From Halobacteriales archaeon QS_4_62_28 (lineage in GTDB: Archaea > Halobacteriota > Halobacteria > Halobacteriales > Haloarculaceae), in NCBI GenBank assembly GCA_003021685.1, contig PXRO01000018.1, positions 1 through 44,078 of the forward strand: DNA of 44,078 nucleotides, given 5' to 3'. The translations under genes were made by a program, and so were the position numbers. This document shows, piece after piece, positions 33,581-40,261 of this stretch. Positions within the stretch are counted from its first letter, which is position 1. Every line of letters begins with the position of its first letter. The notes beneath the pieces are model-generated. The model had not been told where the DNA came from. It did not search any database and worked only from the letters and a program-made list of their open reading frames with translations.

Positions 33581-33964
33581 TTACGATTTTTCGAGAAGTT
33601 CGGTCCCGGTATCGCCGTTGGGGACGACACAAACGAACTCGCTTTCCTCGTCGCTCTCGTTGCGGAACCAGTGGACCGTTCCCGCAGGAATGAGCAGCGT
33701 ATCGCCTTCGGAGACGGTGTGTTCCTCGTCACCGATACCGACGACGTACTCCCCGGAGACGTTGTAGACCTCGTGTTCGACTTCGTTCGTGTGTTTTGGT
33801 ACTTCGGCGCTGGGTTCGAGTTTGTACTGGCGCATCCGGAAGTTCGGGGTGCCGTCGGACTCGTCCAGCATCACCGACCGTGTAACGCCGTCTGCGATAT
33901 CGAGCGGTTCGTAATCCATCTCCTCGTCGTCTCTGATAACCGGTGCTGTTTGATGGTCGCTCAT
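33581..33964 (-). CDS. Cupin-domain protein
   Basis: 127 residues from ATG 33964. One cupin barrel is visible: motif 1 VPKHTNEVEHEVYNVSGEYVVGIGDEEHTV (metal His/Glu residues H-T-x-E-x-E-H-E) and motif 2 GDTLLIPAGTVHWFRNESDEESEFVCVV. Single-domain cupins act as sugar-binding sensors, epimerases or isomerases; the role is undetermined. It is divergent from the SDR gene with a shared 72 bp promoter region and lies next to the AGE epimerase gene, so a function in the same sugar pathway is plausible. Confidence 0.85.
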   Translation of the reverse strand: MSDHQTAPVIRDDEEMDYEPLDIADGVTRSVMLDESDGTPNFRMRQYKLEPSAEVPKHTNEVEHEVYNVSGEYVVGIGDEEHTVSEGDTLLIPAGTVHWFRNESDEESEFVCVVPNGDTGTELLEKS

Positions 33965-34036
33965 GGGACAAAGCGGGAATCGTATCAAAATAAATCCACC
34001 GATGTTTTTATATTGGTCGCAGGTAGTGGTATAACC
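33965..34036. promoter_or_regulatory. Divergent leaderless promoters (cupin / SDR)
   Basis: Minus-strand TATA ATTTATTTT (33994-33986) lies 22-30 nt above the cupin ATG. Plus-strand TTTTTATATT (34005-34014) lies 23-32 nt above the SDR ATG. With only 72 bp between the starts the two genes are likely controlled together. Confidence 0.6.
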
Positions 34037-34870
34037 ATGCCGGAGCCGTGTTCGCGACTCGATAGTAGGTCTACCATCGTGACCGGAGCCGCATCGGGGA
34101 TCGGGCGAGCCATCGCAGACAGGTTGGCCCGGGAAGGGGCGTCGGTCACCATCGCAGACATCGACGAGGAGAACGGACGGGCGGTTGCCGAGGCATTTCG
34201 CCGGGACGGACACGACGCTCGCTTCCACCGGACTGACGTCACTGACCCCGAGGACGTGCGAGACCTCGTTAACTCGACGGTCGAACAAAACGATGGAATC
34301 GACGTCTTCGTCAACAACGCTGGCAGCCACTTCGGGGGAGACAAGTTGCATACCGTCTCCCTGGAGGACTTTCAGCGCAACGTCGATCTGAACCTCCGTG
34401 GGACGTTCATCTGCTCGCAGGAGGCTGTTGCACACATGATCGAAGATGGTGGGGGCTCGCTGGTACATATCGCCTCCGTCGCCGGCCAGTTTGGCTGCTG
34501 GGCCCCGGCCTACTCGGCGGCCAAGGGCGGGGTGATCGCGCTCTCGCGGCTCATCGCCACACAGTGTGGCACCCACGGCATCCGCTCGAACGCGATCTGT
34601 CCGGGTATCGTCGAGACCGACGGCAAAGAAGAGTCGATGTCCGAACGCGGCGGCGACTCGCTCCGGGCAGAGTGGATCAAACAGTTCCCGCTGGGTCGGC
34701 TCGGCCGTCCCGAAGACGTGGCCGCGGCCGCCGCGTTCCTCGCGAGTGACGATGCTTCCTTCGTCTCCGGAACGGAGCTAGTCGTTGACGGTGGCTCCAC
34801 TGCGGGATTCGACCACGATATCGAACAGATGGCCTTCGACATTGAAGCGGTCCCAGTTCCGAACCGATAA
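34037..34870 (+). CDS. Short-chain dehydrogenase/reductase (SDR)
   Basis: 277 residues. Classical SDR: TGAASGIGRAIA (cofactor loop), IADIDEENG (acidic residue at the end of strand 2, favouring NAD(H)), NNAGSHFGG (structural NAG), the catalytic Ser in HIASVAGQ and Y-x3-K in AYSAAKGGV, and the PGIVETDG loop. The C-terminal FLASDDASFVSGTELVVDGG is the usual end of glucose dehydrogenase/3-oxoacyl reductase-like members. The extra tail (TAGFDHDIEQMAFDIEAVPVPNR) is unusual. The neighbouring epimerase and cupin genes suggest a sugar substrate. Confidence 0.9.
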   Translation: MPEPCSRLDSRSTIVTGAASGIGRAIADRLAREGASVTIADIDEENGRAVAEAFRRDGHDARFHRTDVTDPEDVRDLVNSTVEQNDGIDVFVNNAGSHFGGDKLHTVSLEDFQRNVDLNLRGTFICSQEAVAHMIEDGGGSLVHIASVAGQFGCWAPAYSAAKGGVIALSRLIATQCGTHGIRSNAICPGIVETDGKEESMSERGGDSLRAEWIKQFPLGRLGRPEDVAAAAAFLASDDASFVSGTELVVDGGSTAGFDHDIEQMAFDIEAVPVPNR

Positions 34871-34916
34871 CAGATACCGACGGTTCTCCCCCCAAATGCC
34901 GGATATTCGATTTCTA

Positions 34917-35463
34917 TCTTGATTCAGTGAGAGAATCCCGGCCTTCAGGCCGGGCGTGGATCGCGTAAGCCCGGTGGCGCAACCGCAGGATTTAGGCCGC
35001 TCGGGGTCAAACATCCAGTAACTCAATCGCCGAAATCAATCCGGAAACAGTGGGGTCCTTCCCGCCGACACGCATCACACGATGCTTCCAGTACCCCTGC
35101 CCCTGCAACACGGGATGGGGTGACGGCACGACCAATCCAACCCCGCCGGCGTGGGAGTCTGTCCACCGTGGCTCAACGGACAGGCAGGCCGATGGCACGG
35201 CCCGTGTCCATCCGCGCTTCAACCGCGGATGGTCGCCCGATGCGGTATCGGGCGCTGTGCGAGCGGATACCGTGTCTCTGTCGGGGCACGCAACACGCCA
35301 CACCCTGCAAAGGGCCGAAGTACCGAGCACAAACCGGAGTACGCCCACGCGGCGGAAGCTTGCCCCCGTCGGCCGGGGCGGACCCACGCACCGTTTTGCC
35401 GGGTGCGATGGCCGCCCCGACCCCGAGCGCGGGGAACCCCACGACTTCATTCGTGGGAGGATG
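34917..35463 (+). mobile_element. Non-coding structured interval between two IS200/IS605-type terminal hairpins
   Basis: Left: GAATCCCGGCCTTCAGGCC…GGAT (about 34926-34958). Right: GGGGAACCCCACGACTTCATT…GTGGGAGGATG (about 35430-35463). Both have the GAA-stem-CTTCA-loop-stem-GGAT form typical of the 3' ends of haloarchaeal tnpB elements, both on the plus strand. No tnpB or tnpA can be read between them. The interior is full of short perfect stems (35209-35229, 35232-35252, 35159-35183). The element ends directly before the TGA stop codon of the next gene (35466-35464, minus). Possible readings are two nested remnants or a non-autonomous guide-RNA-like unit. Confidence 0.5.
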
Positions 35464-36141
35464 TCAGTCTTCGAGGTCCTGTCGTTCGACGACGATGGGA
35501 CAGTCGACGACGCGCACAGTGTCCATGTTCAGAAACTCGACGATCTCGGTCCCCTCGTTCGAGCAGTCGATCTCCGGTGGCTCCGAGAAGTACTCGCACT
35601 GCTCGCAGTAGCTGTGTTTCGACACCTCGGCGTACGCGCGCTCGGCCTCCTGCGTGACCGAGCCGCGGGCCTCGGCGCTGGTGAGACGCTGCCAGACCTC
35701 GGCGGCGTCGACGCCCTCTACGTCCATCTCGGAGAAAGCGTCGCCCATCGACTCGAACGGGTCGCCCTCGCGGTGCTGTCCGGTGTCGATCGTCGGCTCC
35801 TCCTGGATGCCGTCGGCGTGCTCGTCGACTACTGGCTCCTCCCCGAGTTCCGGCTGTTCGTCCTCGCTGTCCAGTGGCGAAGCGCCCCCCGCCCGGCTTT
35901 CTCTCACCTCGTCCGGGGTGTCCGGCTCCAGGGGTTCACCCCACGGTGACCGGGACTCCGCGTCGTCGTCGGCATCCTCACCGGCGTTCGAGTCGCCTTC
36001 CTTTGTTGGAACACCGGTCTCGTCATTGCCCGATTCCTCGCCCTCCGTCCCGTCGTCCGGATGCCCGAGGCTGTCGAACGGGTCGCCCTCGCGGCCCTCG
36101 ACTGCCTCGTCCAGTTCCTCGAACGGGTCGTCGTCGCTCAC
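35464..36141 (-). CDS. Acidic protein with repeated DPF motifs and C-terminal Cys cluster
   Basis: 225 residues from GTG 36141. The first 150 residues are strongly acidic and low in hydrophobic residues, so probably disordered, but hold three copies of a short motif: DPFEELDE, GDPFDSLG and GDPFESMG. The C-terminal ~75 residues are folded: AEVWQRLTSAEARGSVTQEAERAYAEVSKHSYCEQCEYFSEPPEIDC … VVDCPIVVERQDLED, where C-x2-C and two later Cys suggest a zinc site. No family recognised. Its GTG overlaps the TGA of the RHH/coiled-coil gene by four bases, and the KaiC-like gene lies further upstream, so it is the last gene of a three-gene operon. Confidence 0.75.
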   Translation of the reverse strand: MSDDDPFEELDEAVEGREGDPFDSLGHPDDGTEGEESGNDETGVPTKEGDSNAGEDADDDAESRSPWGEPLEPDTPDEVRESRAGGASPLDSEDEQPELGEEPVVDEHADGIQEEPTIDTGQHREGDPFESMGDAFSEMDVEGVDAAEVWQRLTSAEARGSVTQEAERAYAEVSKHSYCEQCEYFSEPPEIDCSNEGTEIVEFLNMDTVRVVDCPIVVERQDLED

Positions 36142-37148
36142 CCGGACTCACCCGATTCGAGCTGTGAGGCGACCCGGAGCTTCGGTTTCCGGAACCACCC
36201 CGGGTCGGCCTCGACGTTGGTCACCGTCGCGTCGCAGTGCGGACAGGCCGGGTCGGTGAGCAGCGACAGCGTCACCCCGTTCCCGCAGTTCTCGCATTTC
36301 GCGCGGTCGATGTCGGCCTTCGCGGCGGCGCGTTTGATTCGTTCGACCGCCTCCAGGCCGTTCCCGGACTCGTGGGCCTCCCGGAGGTCGCTGACGACCC
36401 ACGCGACGGTCTGGAGCCGGTCTTCCAGCTCCCCCAGGCGGGCGTCCAGCCCCTCGATCTGCTCGTCGTGTTCGGGCACCAGCGCGTCCACCTCCGACCG
36501 GATCTCCGACAGCTCCGTCTCCAGCGTCGCGACCTGCTGCTCGAGGTCCGCGACCCCCTCCAGCGCCTCGTGCGTGTGGTCCGCTGGGGCTTTCGCGTCG
36601 GTCTCCTTTTTGAGCTGGATGACCCGCTCGCGGACGTCTTCGAGTTTGGCCTGGAACTCCTCCTCGACGCCGTCGATCCGATCGCCGAGCTGGCGCTGGA
36701 CGGCGTTGGTCGCCTCGGTGACCCGCTCGGTCACCAGCGGTTCGGCGTTCTCCTGGACGGCCGACGCGAGCTGGTCCTCCAGCGTCTCAGTGAGGATTGA
36801 CTGGACCGTCGCCTCGATCTGCTCGTGGAGGTTCGACGCGAGCGCCTCCTCGACTGCAGCTGCGAGCTCCTCGATCGTCTCGTCGTCCAGATGTTCGCCG
36901 AGGGCGTCGTCCAGGTGGTCGTCGATCGCGTCCGGGAGGGTATCGTCGATCGCGTCGGCAACCTGTTCGTCGACCGCGTCGTCGAGGTGGTCGTCGAACT
37001 CGGCCGTCGTGCGGTACGCGCCGATTACCTGGACGAGCAGCTGCTCGCGGTCCACGCCGAGTTCGGCGGCCTGTTCATCGAGCCAGTCGCGCAACTCCGA
37101 CGGAAGATCGACAGACACTGTTCCCCCCTCGGTCGACTCACTCGCCAT
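36138..37148 (-). CDS. RHH - coiled coil - zinc ribbon protein
   Basis: 336 residues. Residues 9-48 look like a ribbon-helix-helix DNA-binding domain (GTVSVDLPSELRDWLDEQAAELGVDREQLLVQVI). Residues 50-130 carry quasi-repeats (DDHLDDAVDEQVADAIDDTLPDAIDDHLDD…, not a perfect period). Residues about 145-255 are coiled coil (VEEEFQAKLEDVRERVIQLKKE; LEQQVATLETELSEIRSEVDAL). The C-terminus has a zinc ribbon with C285-x2-C288 and C302-x2-C305 (CENCGNGVTLSLL … CPHCDATV). The layout suggests a dimeric or higher-order DNA-associated scaffold. It lies 62 bp after the KaiC-like gene and overlaps the acidic gene by four bases. Confidence 0.78.
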   Translation of the reverse strand: MASESTEGGTVSVDLPSELRDWLDEQAAELGVDREQLLVQVIGAYRTTAEFDDHLDDAVDEQVADAIDDTLPDAIDDHLDDALGEHLDDETIEELAAAVEEALASNLHEQIEATVQSILTETLEDQLASAVQENAEPLVTERVTEATNAVQRQLGDRIDGVEEEFQAKLEDVRERVIQLKKETDAKAPADHTHEALEGVADLEQQVATLETELSEIRSEVDALVPEHDEQIEGLDARLGELEDRLQTVAWVVSDLREAHESGNGLEAVERIKRAAAKADIDRAKCENCGNGVTLSLLTDPACPHCDATVTNVEADPGWFRKPKLRVASQLESGESG

Positions 37149-37210
37149 TACCGGTCTTTTAGTGACTGGCTAGTTAAGCGTTTGCCGTCTATTTCAGTCT
37201 GCGATAGGGC

Positions 37211-38050
37211 TCACCGGATCTTGCGCACGTCGCTGATGTCGAACCCGGCGTCGCCGAGATCGGTCTCGAACTTCACGATATTCTCTGATTCGATCGTCGA
37301 GAGGACGCCACGGAAGTTCTTGACCACGAGCGTGCGAGCGCGGGTGCTGCCGCCGGTTTCCCACTCGAACCGGAGCGTCCCGCTGCAGCTGTCGACCAGC
37401 TGACCGAGCTGCGTTCCCGACAGCGTCTCGTGGTTGACCGGGATCAGGATCAGCCCGTCCCACTTGTGGGCGGCTTTCACAATGCCCTTGAGGAGGTAGT
37501 TGACGTCCGCCCAGGGGATCGTGTCGCCGGCGGCGCCCGCGAGGTCCGACAGCGAATCGACGATCACCAGGTTTCCCGGCGCCCGCTCGCTGAGCGTGTC
37601 GCCCAGCGCAGTCAACAGCCCTTCGCGATCCTCGTGGCGCTTGCGCAGGCTCGTGATGTCGGTCGTCTCCTCGGCGTACCAGGTGCGCGGTACTGGACTG
37701 ATATGGAAGTAGTTCTTCGAGAGAGACTTGAACTGGACTTTCGACAGGCCCGACTCGGCGATGTCGTCGTCCATCGTCATCTTGATCTCCCGCCGCAGGT
37801 TGTCCTCGTCGGTCGTAAAGGAGATGTAGTGGATCTCCTCGGGTAGCGCTGCATCCCGCGCGAGGTCCCCGTAGTGGAGGTCGAACAGGTCGTGGCCGTC
37901 CTTCGCGAGGCCGTTCATCGTCGCCGCCGTGTAGACGAACTCGCGGGCGCCGGCCCCAGCCTCCCCCGACAGCAACACGACGCTCCCCCGTGGCGCCCCG
38001 CCACCGATGGTGGTGTCGAGCCGGCTGATCCCGAACGGTATCCGCTCCAT
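37211..38050 (-). CDS. KaiC/RAD55-like protein (HTR-like) with degenerate P-loop
   Basis: 279 residues in the RecA/KaiC superfamily: PFGISRLDTTIGGGAPRGSVVLLSGEAGAGAREFVYTA, then ISFTTDEDNLRREIKMTMDD, a Walker B-like NLVIVDSLSDLAG and ILIPVNHETLSG. The Walker A reads GEAGAGARE, residues 29-37: the invariant Lys and Ser/Thr of GxxxxGK[TS] are Ala and Arg, so ordinary ATP binding is doubtful. Haloarchaeal relatives are called HTR-like or RAD55 family proteins. GTGTTAAG at 38073-38080 (minus: CTTAACAC) lies 23-30 nt above the ATG and marks a leaderless start. First gene of the operon with the RHH and acidic proteins. Confidence 0.8.
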   Translation of the reverse strand: MERIPFGISRLDTTIGGGAPRGSVVLLSGEAGAGAREFVYTAATMNGLAKDGHDLFDLHYGDLARDAALPEEIHYISFTTDEDNLRREIKMTMDDDIAESGLSKVQFKSLSKNYFHISPVPRTWYAEETTDITSLRKRHEDREGLLTALGDTLSERAPGNLVIVDSLSDLAGAAGDTIPWADVNYLLKGIVKAAHKWDGLILIPVNHETLSGTQLGQLVDSCSGTLRFEWETGGSTRARTLVVKNFRGVLSTIESENIVKFETDLGDAGFDISDVRKIR

Positions 38051-38122
38051 ACCCCCTACACTGGAGTGCAGCGTGTTAAGTTCGGGGGTGGATTGGACCC
38101 CATCGACGTTCCAGGAACTGGG

Positions 38123-38731
38123 TCACTGACCGTAGCGGCGCTGGCGTTCCTGGTAGTCGCGGAGAGCGCGCAGGTAGTCCCGGCGGCGGAAGTTGCGCCA
38201 GTTGACGTCGGTGAAGTACAGTTCGGAGTAGACGGACTGCCAGATCATGAAATCCGAGAGGCGCTCGGCGCCGGTCTTGATCACCAGGTCCGGCGCCGTC
38301 GGGAACACCAGCCGCTGCTCGACGTCCTCCTCGGTGATCATCTCCGGTTCGAGCGCGCCCGCGGCGACGTCCTCGGCGATCCCCTGGACGGCGTTCGCGA
38401 ACTCGTGTTTGCCGCCGAGGCCGATGCCGATCTGGACCGGCGCGTCCGCGCGCTCGTCGTCCTCGGGCGACCGCACCGCGACCGGCCGCGGGGAGTCAAG
38501 CGACTCCAGTTCGCGCCGCAGCGTCGGGACCACCTCCGCGTCGAGCACGCTGACGTAGACGACGACGCGCTCGGCACCGAACCCGAACGCCCACCCGAGG
38601 AAGTCGGCTAGCGTGTCGTACGCTCCCGACGCCAGCAGGTCACGCTCCGTGATCACGACGGCGACCGTTTCGGGGAGGTCGGCCTCCGAGAGGCGGATCC
38701 GGGCAGCGAGGTACCGATCGTACAGGCCCAC
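38123..38731 (-). CDS. Cis-prenyltransferase (UppS) homologue lacking the catalytic motif
   Basis: 202 residues from GTG 38731: (V/M)GLYDRYLAARIRLSEADLP. The N-terminal catalytic signature of undecaprenyl diphosphate synthases (H-x-x-x-x-MDGN-x-R) is replaced by TVAVVITERDLLASG, so the essential Asp is missing. The rest of the fold is well kept: GFGAERVVVYVSVLD, PDLVIKTGAERLSDFMIWQSVYSELYFTDVNWRNF and a C-terminal R-x-G (RRYG). This looks like an accessory subunit of a heteromeric cis-prenyltransferase (NgBR/Nus1-like) rather than a stand-alone enzyme. TATA CCTAAACG at about 38754-38761 fixes the leaderless GTG start; upstream frame extension is rejected. It is divergent from DUF92. Confidence 0.82.
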   Translation of the reverse strand: MGLYDRYLAARIRLSEADLPETVAVVITERDLLASGAYDTLADFLGWAFGFGAERVVVYVSVLDAEVVPTLRRELESLDSPRPVAVRSPEDDERADAPVQIGIGLGGKHEFANAVQGIAEDVAAGALEPEMITEEDVEQRLVFPTAPDLVIKTGAERLSDFMIWQSVYSELYFTDVNWRNFRRRDYLRALRDYQERQRRYGQ

Positions 38732-38851
38732 AGCGGGCGTTCCCGGCGACGGCCCTAAACGACTCTGGTTGCGGATAGAGCGCCACAGCCGCGGCCCAGC
38801 CACAGCCGGTGTTCGGAAACTGTAAGTATCGGTGGGGAAATACCGCCGATA
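38732..38851. promoter_or_regulatory. Divergent leaderless promoters (cis-PT homologue / DUF92)
   Basis: A minus-strand TATA-like TCGTTTAGGG (38762-38753) lies 22-31 nt above the GTG at 38731. A plus-strand GTAAGTATC (about 38822-38830) lies 22-30 nt above the GTG at 38852. Confidence 0.5.
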
Positions 38852-40207
38852 GTGACAACTGCTGTCCGACGGGCAGGAGCGTTCGCTGCGGTGGCGTCGT
38901 TAGCCCTGGTGGCTCCGCTCGTCGTCTCGATCGAGGAGCCGGCGCTGGCGACGGTCGCGGCGATCGGTCCGTTTCTTCTCGTCGCCGTGTTCGCGCTGAG
39001 CGTCAACGAGGAGCACGCGCTGTTCGACCTGTTCGCCCGGCCGGGCGATCGGCGCGACGGGACGCTGTACAGCCTCGCCGGCTTCTCGCTGGCCGCCGCC
39101 GGGATGGCAATCCTCTCTGTCGGCTTCGGAATGCCAGCCCACGTCTACGTCGGCACCATCGTCCTGCTCGCGCTGGGGAACCTGGCGGGACAGTTCACCA
39201 GGACCGTCTCGATGGGAGCCGTCGTCGTCACCGCTGGGTTCGTCGCTGGTGGCGTGATCGCAGCGACCGCGGCACAGCTGTTTACCGTCGAACTGTCCGG
39301 GGCGTCGGTGTCGCTGCCCAGGATCGTCTTCCTCGCAGCGAGCGGCGGGCTGCTGGCCGCGCTGCTCCGGGAACTGCTGTTTGAGCGCGACCACGCGCTG
39401 GTGATGCTCTGCGTCGGCCTCGTTCTCTGGCTGTTTGCGGCCATCCCCGTCGAGATCACCGCGACGCGCATCGGCGTCGCGCTGACGGTCACCGTGTTGC
39501 TTGGGTACGCCTCCTACGCGCTGGAAACCGCCTCGCTGGCAGGCATGCTGACCGGCGTCCTGCTGAGCCTGCTGACTATTGTCCTCGGCGACTACGGCTG
39601 GTTTCTCATGCTCGTCGCCTTCTTCGGCATCGGCGGCCTCTCCTCGAAGTACCGGTACGATATCAAACGCGAGCGGGGGATCGCCGAGGAGAACGAGGGC
39701 GCACGCGGCACCGGGAACGTCCTCGCGAACTCACTCGTGGCGCTGGTGGCGGTGCTGGGCGCCGCCGCGAGCTCCCACGAGTTCGTCTCCGGACTCGGCC
39801 TCTCGGAAGCGCTGTTCTTCTACGCGTTCGCGGGCGCCGTCGGCGCCGCGCTGGCCGACACGCTGTCCAGCGAGATCGGCGGCTTCTACGACAACCCGCG
39901 GCTGATCACGACGTTCGAGGTAGTCGACCCCGGGACCGACGGCGCCGTCACCTGGCAGGGGGAACTCGCCGGCTTCGCTGGCGCGCTGACGGTTGCCGGC
40001 ATCGCGTTCGTCGGGTTCGATGCCGTCGGCGCCCTCGGGGCTCTCTGCGTCGTCGCGGCCAGCGCCGTCGGCATGACCGTCGACAGCCTGCTGGGCGCGA
40101 CGATCGAGGGACGGGTCACCGGCAACCAGGGCGTGAACTTCCTCGCGACGCTTGCCGCGGCGGTGATGGGTATCGCCCTCGCGGCTTCCGTCGGCCTCTC
40201 GATCTAG
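38852..40207 (+). CDS. DUF92 family membrane protein (phytyl-phosphate-kinase-like)
   Basis: 451 residues from GTG 38852 with about 12 membrane helices. The DUF92/TIGR00297 core is the C-terminal 220 residues: GYASYALETASLAGMLTGVLLSLLTIVLGDYGWFLMLVAFFGIGGLSSKYRYDIKRERGIAEENEGARGTGNVLANSLVA, ADTLSSEIGGFYDNPRLITTFE and AVGMTVDSLLGATIEGR. The plant member VTE6 phosphorylates phytyl phosphate, so prenyl-phosphate metabolism in the membrane is likely. An additional ~190-residue membrane region precedes the core. Being divergent from the cis-prenyltransferase homologue supports a shared role in isoprenoid lipid carriers; this is inference. Confidence 0.88.
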   Translation: MTTAVRRAGAFAAVASLALVAPLVVSIEEPALATVAAIGPFLLVAVFALSVNEEHALFDLFARPGDRRDGTLYSLAGFSLAAAGMAILSVGFGMPAHVYVGTIVLLALGNLAGQFTRTVSMGAVVVTAGFVAGGVIAATAAQLFTVELSGASVSLPRIVFLAASGGLLAALLRELLFERDHALVMLCVGLVLWLFAAIPVEITATRIGVALTVTVLLGYASYALETASLAGMLTGVLLSLLTIVLGDYGWFLMLVAFFGIGGLSSKYRYDIKRERGIAEENEGARGTGNVLANSLVALVAVLGAAASSHEFVSGLGLSEALFFYAFAGAVGAALADTLSSEIGGFYDNPRLITTFEVVDPGTDGAVTWQGELAGFAGALTVAGIAFVGFDAVGALGALCVVAASAVGMTVDSLLGATIEGRVTGNQGVNFLATLAAAVMGIALAASVGLSI

Positions 40208-40261
40208 CTCCCATGCCCCTCGTCCGCCCCGCAGCACCGGCCACCTCGAACTCGCTGACAG

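Noticed and set aside
35007-35450. Minus-strand open frame ending GYWKHRVMRVGGKDPTVSG…
   Set aside because: Its last ~50 residues look somewhat protein-like and could be the tail of a decayed gene, but most of the frame is rich in R/P/T/S and no family could be named.
35050-35949. Long plus-strand open frame crossing the IS-like interval into the acidic gene
   Set aside because: It has no haloarchaeal acidic composition in its first half and is antisense to a well-supported gene in the second half.
38732-38803. N-terminal extension of the cis-prenyltransferase homologue
   Set aside because: The extra 24 codons lie over the TATA box and have no similarity to the family; the GTG at 38731 fits a leaderless start.
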